Source: Tetragonia tetragonoides (taxonomy: Eukaryota; Streptophyta; Magnoliopsida; Caryophyllales; Aizoaceae). Taken from it: 64,000 nucleotides of DNA. Under the pieces are notes generated by a model. The model was not told where the DNA came from and did no database searches. It saw nothing but the letters and a program-made list of their open reading frames with translations. The position numbers were made by a program, and so were the translations under genes. Positions 8,996 to 19,176 of this stretch are shown piece by piece. The stretch spans positions 19,299,307 to 19,363,306 of the forward strand of contig CM076139.1 of the NCBI GenBank assembly GCA_038025085.1, in the 5' to 3' direction. Position 1 is the first letter of the stretch; every line of letters begins with the position of its first letter.

Positions 8996-11610
8996 TTCAG
9001 ATGGATTTGAAGGATTTTGACGTGATTTTGGGAATGGATTGGTTAGCCAAGTATAGGGCTAAGATTGAATGCTTTGAACAATGTGTGTCGTTGCGTGGAC
9101 CGAAGGGTAGGAGGATTACCTACAAAGGAGTCGTGGTTAAGCCAAAGTTGAAGGTAGTGGCAACCATGAAAGCAAAGGAGTGTATGACTAAAGGTGAAGA
9201 GATTTACCTATGTCATGCAGTGGATACAAGTCGAGAAGCCAAAGTTGCAAAACCTATTCCAGTTGTTTCGGAGTACGCCGACGTCTTTCCAGAGGAGATT
9301 CCAGGAATGCCTCCGCAACGCATTATCGACTTCACGACTGACTTAGCTCCAGGTTCTGCTCCGATCTCGAAAGCTCCGCATCATATGGCTCCTGCAGAGA
9401 TGAAAGAACTGAAAACGCAACTTGAGGAACTACTGGAGAAGGGATACATACGCCCGAGTGTATCGCCTTGGGGTGCTCCTGTTCTGTTCGTACGTAAGAA
9501 GGACAGTAGTATGAGACTGTGCATAGACTACCGAGAGTTGAACAAGATCACGATCAAGAATCGTTATCCACTTCCGAGGATTGACAACCTATTTGACCAA
9601 CTTCTTGGAGCGACTGTTTTCTCCAAGATCGATCTACGTTCAGGATACCATCAACTCAGGATTTACGAGCCTAACATTGCAAAGACCGTGTTTAGGACGA
9701 GGTATGGACACTACGAGTTCACGGTGATGGCTATTGGGTTGACCAACGCACCTGCGAAGTTTATGGACTTGATGAACCGTACATTCCAGCCTTATCTCGA
9801 TCAGTTCATAGTTGTCTTTATTGACGATATTTTGGTCTATTCGAAGAACGCTGATGAGCACGAGCAACACTTGCGAACCGTTTTGGAGATTTTGAGACGA
9901 CATCAGTTGTACGCCAAGCTGTCGAAGTGCGAGTTTTGGTTAGAAACTGTTTCCTTCTTAGGATATGTGGTGTCTAAGAGTGAAGTTGTTGTTGACCCGG
10001 AAAAGATTAGAGCTGTTATGGACTGGTCCGCACCAAAGAGCGTGACCGAGGTCAGAAGTTTTCTTGGGTTAGCTGGTTACTATCGTAGGTTTGTGGAAGG
10101 ATTTTCGAAGATAGCGCAGCCTATGACAAACTTGATGAAAAAGACGACGAAGTTCGTGTGGTCGGAAAAGTGTGAAGCTTCTTTTCAAGAGTTGAAGAAA
10201 CGTCCTAGGAGCGCGCCGATTATGACTTTGCCATTGGGAACTGAAGGGTACGAAGTCTATAGTGACACGTCTAAGCATGGCTTAGGATGTGTTTTGATGC
10301 AACGTGGTAAGGTAGTGGCTTATGCCTCAAAACAACTGAAGAAGCACGAGGCTAATTACCCTACTCACAACTTAGAGCTCGCTGCTGTCGTATTTGCCTT
10401 GAAGATTTGGAGACATTATCTTTATGGTTCTGCTGTCAAGATGTTTATGGACCACAAGAGTGTCAAGTACATATTCACACAAAAGGAATTGAATATGCGA
10501 CAAAGAAAATGGATAGAGTTATTGACGGAGTACGACATTGACATTCAGTATCACGAAGGGAAAGCTAACGTGGTAGCTGACGCTTTGAGTAGAAAGACTC
10601 GTCATATGTTGAACACTGCTTTAGTACTTCCAAGGGAGGTCATTCGTGACTTGCAGAGTCTAGATGTGGAGATGGTGCTGAAAGGTGACGTTCAATATAC
10701 CTTAGCACATATGTCAGTTCGACCAACCTTGCTCTACGAGATCAAGGGTAAACAGAGTGCAGATGAGGATCTTCAGCGGATTCTACGCCACAACGACGAG
10801 GGTAGATCTGAGGACTTTTCTATTGGTCAAGACGGTGTCTTGAGATTTCGTGATCGTGTCTGTGTGCCGAATGACCTGGAGGTCAAGAGTCAGATTCTGG
10901 GTGAAGCTCACAATACACCTTTTTCTGTACATCCCGGTGGAGACAAGCTTCACAAAGACCTTTGCCAAATGTTCTGGTGGAAAGGTATGAAACAAGATGT
11001 TGCTGAATTCGTGGCTAAGTGTCTGACGTGCCAGAAGGTCAAGATCGAACACAAGAGTCCTGGTGGAATGATACAATCGCTTGAAGTCCCTACGTGGAAA
11101 TGGAATTCAATTTCAATGAACTTTGTCATGGGTTTACCATTGACACAGAAGAAGAAGAACGCCATTTGGGTAGTTGTGGATCGTTTGACGAAAGTTGCGA
11201 GATTCATCCCAATGAATGACACTTGGGAAATGGAGAAGCTAGCGGATGCTTACGTCAAGGAAGTCATGAGACTTCATGGTGTTCCAGAGGATATCGTTTC
11301 GGATAGAGACTCGAGATTTCTATCACATTTTTGGCAGAAATTGCAAGAAGCTTTTAGAAGCAAATTGAAGTTCAGTACTGCTTTTCATCCTGCGACTGAC
11401 GGTCTGACGGAAAGGACGATTCAAACCTTGGAGGATATGCTTCAAGCGTGTGCTCTCGAGTATCAAGGCTCGTGGGATACACACATTCCGTTGATCGAGT
11501 TTTCTTACAACAATAGCTATCAGCCAAGCATTGATCAGCGCCATATGAAGCATTGTATGGTAGGAAGTGTAGATCGCCAGTTTGTTGGAACGACATTAGT
11601 GAAACTGTAG
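8980..11610 (+). pseudogene. Pol of Tekay-1: protease tail, RT, RNase H, integrase
   Basis: One 876-codon frame holds the protease C-terminus (DVILGMDWL), reverse transcriptase with [10 protein letters not shown] (about residue 183) and the catalytic FIDDILVYS (about 280), RNase H with [13 protein letters not shown] (about 424) and ADALSRKT at its end, and integrase. Integrase shows the HHCC zinc finger (HNTPFSVH...CLTCQK, residues 643-685). Of the DDE triad, the first Asp is replaced by Asn (SMNF, codon 11119-11121), while VSDRDSRF and TERTIQ keep the other two. RT also has [10 protein letters not shown] in place of the usual [10 protein letters not shown]. Integrase should therefore be inactive. 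A frameshift near 11555 cuts off the C-terminus. Confidence 0.9.
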
Positions 11611-12173
11611 TTTTGGGTTCAGAAATGATCCAGCAGACCGTCGAAGTGGTCAAACTGATTCAAGCAAAGATGCGTAGTGCTCAAGATCGCCAGAAATCGT
11701 ACGCAGATAGAGGTCATAGACTTGAGGAGTTTGAGGTAGGAAGCAAGGTACTTTTGCGAGTATCTCCTACCAAAGGTGTCATGCGTTTTGGTCGTAAGGG
11801 GAAGTTAAGTCCTCGTTATATTGGACCTTACGAGATTCTAGAAAGGATTGGTGAGGTTGCTTATCGATTAGCGTTACCTGTGGAACTTGCAAAAGTCCAC
11901 AGTGTGTTTCATGTCTCTCAGTTGAAGCGATACGTACATGATCCAACTCATGTCGTTCAACCTGAAACGATCGATCTAGATGAAAGTTTAACTTATGAAG
12001 AGCGTCCTATCAAGATAGTGGATCGCAAAGAGCGCTCAACTCGAACAAAGACTATTCCGATCGTGAAAGTCGTTTGGCCTCGACAAGGTCAAGAGGAAGC
12101 AACATGGGAAGCTGAATCCATGATGCGCGAGAAGTATCCAGACCTCTTCCTAGAAGGTACTAGTCCCACTTGA
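11553..12173 (+). pseudogene. Integrase C-terminus and chromodomain of Tekay-1
   Basis: The frame continues the integrase after the frameshift with [13 protein letters not shown], the conserved GPYEILERIGEVAYRLALP and VHSVFHVSQLKRY. The last 50 residues (VKVVWPRQGQEEATWEAE then MREKYPDLF) match the chromodomain that ends Tekay/Del polyproteins and steers integration towards marked chromatin. The ORF overlaps the preceding frame by about 55 bases. The stop TGA lies 30 bases before the polypurine-like stretch. Confidence 0.88.
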
Positions 12174-12179
12174 GTTTCG

Positions 12180-12439
12180 GCACGAAACTCCTTTTAAGGA
12201 GGGTAGAATGTCACGCCTCGAAATTTCATTTTGTTTATCGCTTTGCACGAATTGCATGTTCAAGCATTGCATGGTGCATGCTAGTCAACTTAGAATCACG
12301 ATCGTACTTGCTCATTTTGCATATATTGGTGTCCTAGAAATTGTTTTATACCTTCGTATAGGTAAACTCGTTTTGTTTTGGGAAGTGATTACTTCATATC
12401 TCAAGTTTCGGGATGAAACTTCTTTTAAGCAGGGTAGAA
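12180..12439 (+). repeat. Duplicated polypurine/LTR-edge unit of Tekay-1
   Basis: The sequence ending cttttaaggagggtagaaTGTCACGCC (LTR-like edge at 12209) is repeated 231 bp later as cttttaagcagggtagaaTGTGATACCCC (edge at 12440). Both edges could pair with the LTR end ggggtgttaca. It is unclear which is the true 3' LTR start, because the 5' LTR has lost this part. Confidence 0.7.
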
Positions 12440-12818
12440 TGTGATACCCCAATATTTTCTGTAATTATTATATCGATTTGTAAATGATTTGTAAATAGTT
12501 CGGAAATTAAATCGTATTATAAATGGTTTATAAATAGTTTCGGAAATTAAATCGTATATTCATTTAAGGATTCGATTTATTCAATTAAAGCCATAATAAT
12601 ATTAATTATTATTATGGGACTTTCATAAATGGTATTTATTAATTTTGAGGATTTTAATTAAAATGTTTTATATATGAATAAGAATTATTCATATTGTTTT
12701 AATTAGTTTTAAATTAATTTTAATTAGTTCTAATTAGTTTTAATTAGCTTTTAAATCAGAAAAATTATGAAATTTATTCCTAAATCTAGTAGTATTTGAT
12801 TTAGGTTGACTGAGGGCC

Positions 12819-12826
12819 TATATAAG
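12819..12826 (+). promoter_or_regulatory. TATA box of Tekay-1 LTR
   Basis: TATATAAG lies in gggcctatataagg, about 60 bp upstream of a CT-rich run typical of a plant transcript leader. Confidence 0.6.
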
Positions 12827-12879
12827 GAAAAGGTGAGACAGTTGATCAGTTTTGCAAACTGAGCCAAAAGCCTCAAGCA

Positions 12880-13260
12880 ATCTCTCTCTCTCTCTCGCCG
12901 TCCTCTCTCTCTCCTCTCTCTCTCCTAACCGGCTCTCTCTCTCTCCTCGTTGCCCCCCGGACAACCACCGCCGGCCTCCCTCACTTCCGGTAACCTTTCT
13001 CTCTCCCCCTCTCTCTCTTTCTCTTTCTTTCTCTTTTACTCTTTCGCTCGCACTCCTCTCCCCTCTCCCCTGTTTTGGGCCGTCGAGCCACCTGAACCAC
13101 CACGGCACCACCAGGCCTCGCCTGGGTGGTCGCCGGTGATGGCCCAGGCTCGGAGACCAAGCCCCCTGCTCCCTCTCCTCTTTTCTCTCCCCCGTTCTCT
13201 CGTTCTCTCTCTTTTCGCGTTTCTCTCTCCTCTCTTTGCCGAAGGTTCGCCGGACCTCCG
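12880..13260 (+). repeat. CT-rich low-complexity tract in Tekay-1 LTR
   Basis: Long runs of tctctc with interspersed ccg blocks. It gives rise to open frames on both strands that have no protein features. Confidence 0.8.
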
Positions 13261-15153
13261 GCGACCACCACCACCGGCCATGGTGGCCAGTGAGTGGTGG
13301 TGGTGGTTTTGGGTCGGGTTAGGGGTCCCATGCATGGGTACCCATGACCTAGACCTAGTTTTCAAGTTAGGGTTTCGTTTTTATATTTTTCGTAATTATT
13401 AATTCGATTTTCAGTATTTTTGATTTAATGTTTTTATCTTTCTGCACTCATTCGGAATCGAAATTCAGATTTTCAAAAGCCTAGATTGGTTGAAATAAAA
13501 CAAGGAATTTAATAAAAATATCATATTGAGATTTCTTAACTGTTTGCAGTTTTGTATTTAATTAATACTGATTCGGTAATTGTTTTTAATTAGGACCTAA
13601 CGAGCAAGCGTGATTATTGTCGACTGGTTGGAGCATACTTACTTTTGGTAGCATTGTAGTGGTAAGCGATCATGACTACTTTCTTCCAAAGCCCCATCAA
13701 AACTATTTTGATGTGTTATGTGCTAATTGGGAATTTGTTGTGAATTTATTATGCAAAGCATGATTAAACTATATCGTCGTTATTATGAAGTTACTAAGCA
13801 TGATTGACTGCTGTAAATATGAGTTATAATTAGCATGTTGATGTAACCATGTTTTTGGAACTAATTAGTCCATATGATGATTATTGGACAATTGTTGAAT
13901 AGCGAATTATTAATATTATTATGCTATTAATTATATGCTAATTGGTATGGGTATTATTGGTGCTAGTGAGCACCTATATACTATCGTTGAATGTCTCTGG
14001 TGATTTGTGAATTTTTGGATATCATATTACCCTGCCGAAGTGCTGCTGAAATTTGGCTAGACATTACTTGTCTTCATTATTGAATTATCATCGTTATTGA
14101 AATAAAGCATGTTTAATTCTCATCGTATCGAATTATCATTATCGTTGTTATTTACTATTCATTGTCAAGAGCATGAAATGAATTAGTAAGTCGTGGTCTC
14201 GTAGTACCACTTATGTCAATCAATGCAAATTATGTGAATTGAATTAAATGAGAGTAAGACTCCTAATGGATCCCTAGGAGTAGTCGAGGAATCGGTATTG
14301 CACCTAATGGTGTAGTTCAAGGGATGAGTGATTCCCAAGTTACTTATAGACACCTCGCAGTGTGTCTGGGACGGATCATTCCCCATTTATTAAGTCCTCT
14401 AGGCTCGTGTAATTCTACTAGAGGTAATGTGCACACTAGAATTATTAAGTCCATGACGTGATTGTATCTTCGATGAACAGTATGGGTAATCGCTGTTCTA
14501 TTCGCTATCTTACATCTCTCTAATCAAGACGGATTGTCTATGTCATATTTCGTGTGATCACTATACAAGAATTGCATGTAAAAGAATATCGTTGTGCGTA
14601 TGCTTGATTATATGCTTATGTGCGTATGCAAATGAATTTCGATGATTCTTCTAAAACCTCAGGTAAGGTTTGCGAAATGTTTTTACTGGGTACGGATGAC
14701 GTTTATTCAGTTTATCTGATTTTTGTTTCTCTTTTGTTTCTTTTCTTTTCTTGTTTATTTTGTTTCCGTCACGGAAACCAAAGTGCAGGTTTAGTTGATT
14801 GAGGACGTACTGCTTGGAAGGTAGAGTTGGCGTCGGTTTATAGAACTGTTTCTGTTAAGATAGATCGTGGGATTATTTTTATTGGATTTAGCCCTTCGAA
14901 GGCAAGTTGTAATAAATTTGGTTTAATGGTTTTAGCTCACTATATAGACAACTCTGATATTAACTGTTTAGTTTGTTTAGTTCCTTAGCAAACTCCTTTT
15001 GATGCCTAGTCTTTCTTTCTGCTTAGCATTTACTCCTTAGTGATAGATGTTGCAGTGACATCCCCTCGGGTTCGGGATGGTTCAGCAGTGTCGAGTCGCG
15101 GACAGCGACGTCGATAGTTCCCAGGAAATCGTTGCAAATTCGGGGGTGTTACA

Positions 15154-15568
15154 ATACTACTATAGTGGGTCTGTACAAGAGTACATGCTTCTTTCCCTCT
15201 AGGGTCATGAGGCAATATATGTTAAAGTAGGTTATCCCTCGTCAGGAGACCACGAGACAACCTACATTGGGCAGTACCCCAGGTGATTGCCCCAACTAAA
15301 GTTTCGGAGACCTACTTAAATTGGCTTTCTTGCAGTGATGGAGCAACGAGGCGAGCCCTTCGTCAGGAGGAGTGGAACCAACTAGTACCTAGGAATGAAT
15401 CAGGAACATGAAGCAAGAAAAGGAAGGAAGGTCCTTGCAAGGAAAGGCTATCATGTAATGAAAAGAGGCAAGCCTCTATCTCAAGGAAGCGATCATAGGT
15501 CGTCCTCAGGCTAAGGTCCTTCAAAGAAGAACTCTTGAACGAAGCCTTCTAAAGGGAAGAAGGATTGA
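15154..15568 (+). pseudogene. DUF7745-like gene, 3' fragment (Tat remnant)
   Basis: The sequence matches the last third of the DUF7745-like genes at 26455, 41220 and 44745, from actactatagtgggtctgtac to the terminal Lys-rich tail and stop at 15566. Its frame is broken by several stops and indels. Tekay-1 inserted at its left edge; the 5' part of the gene is not present. It is followed by the usual 3' untranslated region to 15692, where LTR1 interrupts it. Confidence 0.75.
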
Positions 15569-15692
15569 AGTAGTTTTTTTTAGAAAGCAAGTCTAGTTTA
15601 AAAAAAAAAAGTAGTAAGAATTTGTTTAGCTTAAACCCTCGTAGTTACACTGTATTTTTTAACCTTAGGAATTTTAATTTATGCAATGTAAG

Positions 15693-16205
15693 TGTAGACG
15701 CCAAAAAAGCGCCTTCAGATTTCTCCGCAAAAGCCCGATGATGAAAGGAGTAATTTATAAACTTGAATGCTATTTTTGTTTTAATAGGTAAAATAAGGTC
15801 TCAGGTTTTTCCTCGATCACTCCTTCATTCCAGTCCTATTCAAAAGCCCCGTTCAAGAGCTTTCCAACGACAGCTCTCATGACTTTTTTCGACTCCCGGT
15901 CGCCAAGATGCGAATCGGGGGTAGAACCGTCTTTTACCGCAAAAGGGTAAAACGGTCTTTTAATATTTTTCGGAGCACTAAATTCCTCCGGAAAATTAAA
16001 ATAGACTGGATGTCGTCATTATGACGACATCCAGCTGGCAGCTGGCAGCCGTCAGCGGCTGTGACCAGCGGCGCTCGCTGAGTCTGCAGACCCGACTTTT
16101 TAAGCCCAAAATCCAAATTTCGGCTCCTCTTCACCAGTCCATCCCTTCTTCCTGCGCCTATAAATACAACCCCCCTCCCTCAGTTCAAAACACACAGTCT
16201 ACAGT
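15693..16205 (+). repeat. LTR1, 5' part, interrupted by LTR2 element
   Basis: Starts TGTAGACGCCAAAAAAGCG and matches the first 586 bp of the LTR at 1851 with small deletions, up to cacacagtctacagt. It begins inside the 3' untranslated region of the DUF7745-like fragment and stops where LTR2 starts. A TATAAATA box lies near 16158. Confidence 0.8.
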
Positions 16206-17804
16206 TGTAGACACTAAAAATTGTGTCTATAATAAGTTCCCGTAAAAACCCGATGATGAAAGGATTGGATTTTGCTCGAACTTGGGGTGCGACAATAATT
16301 ACTCTGATGATTAGCCCATTTCATTTGAATTAACCAGTGGAAGCCTTCTGTACATGTGATCCAAACCAGTTGGACTCAATTCAATTGGAGTCCAAAGCTG
16401 AGAGATAGGCCTCTTTGAACCTAAGGGTACGAAAGGGATCCCAAACCCATGAGTCAGCCCTTGGTCAAACAAGGGAGCTTAGTCAATCCCGCGGGGACCC
16501 TGTCGGAAAAGCCTCCCCCACTTAGAAAAGCATTCAGGCGCCTATACAGGCATGCCGCACCAGGTCCAAGCGGCCACGCTTGAGCTCAAGCGGTGGCCGC
16601 TAGGACAAGCGGTTGTGCCGCTAGGCCAAGCGGCTTGACCACTTTCCTTGTGGCTAAGTCGCTTGCCAAGCGGTTTGACCGCTTGTCCTGCCAGCTCAGC
16701 CTCTTGGCCTAGCTGTATGGCCGCATGGACCTTTTCTCGCGAACGGCGAATTCGAGGCCCATCTTGATTTCTGTGCCAAACCCTAGCAGCTCCCCTTCTT
16801 CTATATAAACAAACCTTAGGGTTCAGTTGAAGAGGTTGGCAGTTTCTCCGTCAAGTAGTTGGACATTCTCTCTTAAAGGGTGGTCTTTTGGTTGGCAGTT
16901 TCTCTCTCTCTCTCTCTCTCTCATATTAAACCAGAAATTCTGATCCTACTCCTTGTTTAAGTTAGCCCTAACACCACAAAATAAACCTTCACACTTCATC
17001 AAGAGCATGAATTCAAGCATTATTGGCTAATAAGTTCATTATGAGCATCTAGGTAATCCAACCTGAGGGTTTTTAATAAATTTTTATATTGCTTGTTACT
17101 ACTAACGATTTTGGTTTATGTGATATGTACATGCATGGCGCGTTTTGAGCAAAAGGGCTTGTATTAAGCCTAATTAATGGATGAATGAATGTTGTTTTAA
17201 TTTTGTTATTTATTGCTTCTTATGATTAAATTATGCTTTGCTTGTGGATTGGTGGATGAATTATTGTTTTGTCTTCTAACTTGCAGGTTTTAGCATATTT
17301 ATCGTTTTTTAGCAATAAAAGCATGTAATTTTTTAAATAGTTAAAAGTGGCCACAATAATAATGTTTGTTCAACCCATTAGTTAAAACTAGAAATTTGGA
17401 CAAATTGAACCTTATTTGGAACCGTAGCATTAATAATTATATTGAATCGATTAGTAAAGGTCGTTGTTGTCAACGGGCGAGTTGGGTGCCTAACACCTTC
17501 CTAGCTCGTACTCACGCCCCCTAACTCATTTATGAAGTCAATTTCCTCAATAGAGATTGGGGTGCACAGGAATTGAGTTGACGTGTTTCTAGACTATCGA
17601 CTTGATTCCATGATTTCCAAATTACGTTAAATTTGGTGGTGACTTTCGACAATCTTAATCATGTCCTCATTGCAAAAGAAAAATCTTAATGTGCATTCAT
17701 ACTCAAGGGTTCACGAAAACCCGAACGACCACGCTCTCCCAGGCTGCTCAGAAACCCGAAGGAAAATGGGGGCGAAAAAGGGGAGAAAAATACGGTAGCC
17801 TACA
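16206..17804 (+). repeat. LTR2, 5' LTR
   Basis: The 1599-bp repeat begins TGTAGACACTAAAAATTGTG and ends ggtagcctaca. It is followed by a primer site. TATATAAA at 16802-16809 marks the promoter. A GC-rich block of CAAGCGG and CCGCTAG half-sites lies upstream at 16566-16735. A tctctc run follows at 16903-16922. Confidence 0.82.
16566..16735 (+). promoter_or_regulatory. AGCGG/CCGCT half-site cluster in LTR2 U3
   Basis: AAGCGG or its complement CCGCTT, and CCGCTAG, occur about ten times in 170 bp in both orientations, roughly 70-240 bp upstream of the TATA box. The arrangement recalls the palindrome arrays in LTR1. The role as an enhancer is inferred. Confidence 0.45.
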
Positions 17805-17805
17805 G

Positions 17806-17823
17806 TGGCGACTTCATTGGGAC
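17806..17823 (+). promoter_or_regulatory. Primer-binding site of LTR2 element
   Basis: TGGCGACTTCATTGGGAC begins one base after the LTR end taca. It matches the sites at 3880 and 54549 in sequence and spacing. Confidence 0.78.
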
Positions 17824-18481
17824 ATGATTAAGAGGGTGTAACTTGAAATTCGATTCATTATCATTATTTTTTTTTGGTTCATTACCTTGAGTGTTCTTAT
17901 TATTATTTTGTGACTTGTCATTCATCTATTAATTTGCATTCATGTGCATGCGCGTGCGCGACTTCCGAGCTTGTTTTTTACAAGTTCAAACTAGTTTTTA
18001 GCCAATGGAGTGTGGTGAAGTTCCTTGGTGAGAATCCACTCGATTCTTCTTTGCCAAGAAACATGGATCCCCCACCTCATGTACCTTCCTATACATTCGT
18101 CTATTCGACGAGTAGGATAACTAGAATGCCTCGCATTGTCGCGCATCCCGCGGATTGTAGTACATTCTTGATCATGAGTACCTTTTGACCAAAACCCTTA
18201 AGCCTACCCCATTGCATGAACAATGTCCCATGTCCATGCAAGATTTTCATAATCATGTCATTTGCGTTGTTGTGCTGTTTGCCTATATGTGAACGCAATC
18301 TTTGCGTAGTCTTTTTGCTCTTTTCCTTTTTTGAGTCTAGATTTTGTCTTAAGATTGAGTCTAGAATCTTTATTTTTAGGAAACAATAAGATTGAATGTT
18401 CTATATGATGCTCGTTACCTTAGGAAAGATTTGTATGCTTTATTCTTTCCTTTTATTTAGGTAGTGAGTCTAGGCCAAAAG
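17824..18481 (+). other. Leader of LTR2 element, first part
   Basis: No gene seen. A 104-codon frame at 17874-18188 has no conserved feature and is not shared with other copies. The end (from 18350) is colinear with the fragment at 5318. Confidence 0.5.
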
Positions 18482-18757
18482 ATCTCGATAATATCTCTCC
18501 CCTCTCCTTTTAGTCAAGAGTATAATATCTTTTACTTTATCCCATATTGAGTCGAGATAATATCTCTCCCCTCTCCTTTTAGTCAAGAGTATAATATCTT
18601 TTGCTTTATCCCATATTGAGTCGAGATAATATCTCTCCCCTCTCCTATTAGTCAAGAGTATAATATCTTTTGCATTATCCTATATTGAGTCAAGATAATA
18701 TTTCTCCCCTCTCCTTTTAGTCAAGAATATAATATCTTTCATCTTTCTTTTCCCGTG
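18482..18757 (+). repeat. 69-bp tandem array in LTR2 element leader
   Basis: Four units start near 18482, 18551, 18620 and 18689, each with TCGAGATAATATCTCTCCCC and GTCAAGAGTATAATATC. The period of 69 is a multiple of three, so minus-strand frames stay open and look like a repeat protein, but there is no other coding sign. Confidence 0.85.
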
Positions 18758-19074
18758 TCGAGATCTTTTGACCTAAACCCATTACTTAGTCCCCAAGGGT
18801 AACTATGTTGATAGAATATTCTAGATAGGAATTTCCAATCTTTATTTTAAAACTTCTCTTTTGAGGAACTTGTTAGTCTTTCCTTTTCTAGGTCTTATCC
18901 GCTGTCCAGGATCGGGAAGAAAACAGTCGGTCCGAAAAGTTGGGAACGCGATCATAGTAATCAACGTCTGGTTAGGAAGCTCGTATTGGAATCTCTCCCT
19001 TCGAGCAAAGCTAGGCCTGACGCAGTATTTGTTACTCCCCTTCCGTATCGACCACCTTATCTAAGTCGATCAAA

Positions 19075-19176
19075 ATGGCCGAAGATGACATGCCGCCTCC
19101 ACCACCGAAGACTACTGATGAGATGTTGGCTGAAATGATAAAAATGTTGGAAACCATGGGAAACCGTGTGACATGG
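19075..19176 (+). pseudogene. Gag start of LTR2 element, truncated
   Basis: The frame starts MAEDDMPPPPPKTTDEMLAE and continues as an amphipathic stretch (MIKMLETMGNRV), like the short coiled start of Tat gag proteins. It is cut after 34 codons by the end of an inverted LTR1 at 19177. The rest of the element is not found to the right. Confidence 0.6.

Larger units (their letters stand above)
5655..15153 (+). mobile_element. Tekay-1, chromodomain Ty3/gypsy element, 5' truncated
   Basis: The order is LTR remnant, primer site, extra ORF, gag, protease, reverse transcriptase, RNase H, integrase, chromodomain, polypurine tract, 3' LTR. Integrase lies after RT and RNase H, as in gypsy, and the terminal chromodomain with an initiator-Met primer site fits the Tekay/Del lineage. 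The 5' LTR has lost about 2.2 kb. Several frameshifts make it inactive. Confidence 0.9.
12440..15153 (+). repeat. Tekay-1 3' LTR
   Basis: About 2.71 kb from TGTGATACCCC to ggggtgttaca, with inverted ends. A TATA box (12819-12826) is followed by a long CT-rich leader (12880-13260). The final 500 bp match the 5' remnant. The next base starts a fragment of the DUF7745-like gene (atactac), so the LTR end is an insertion edge. Open frames at 12818-13402 are low-complexity products of the CT tract. Confidence 0.85.
16206..19176 (+). mobile_element. LTR2 element, 5' end (LTR, primer site, leader, gag start)
   Basis: A + strand Tat-like element of a third LTR type. It has a complete 5' LTR, a primer site, a leader with a 69-bp tandem array and the first 34 codons of gag. 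It is cut at 19176 by an inverted LTR1. Its LTR lies inside LTR1 sequence, so it is younger than that LTR1 copy. Confidence 0.8.

Noticed and set aside
12818..13402. Several overlapping frames on both strands
   Set aside because: Products of the CT-rich low-complexity leader in the Tekay-1 LTR; Ser/Leu/Pro or Arg/Glu runs only.
15030..15215. Small minus-strand frame across the Tekay-1 LTR end
   Set aside because: It spans an insertion joint between two unrelated sequences, so it cannot be an old gene.
17874..18188. 104-codon frame in the LTR2 element leader
   Set aside because: No recognisable domain, no counterpart in the leaders of the other elements.
18470..18655. Minus-strand repeat protein with RRGERYYLDSIWDK units
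   Set aside because: It comes from the 69-bp leader array (23 codons); no start context, conservation or domain.
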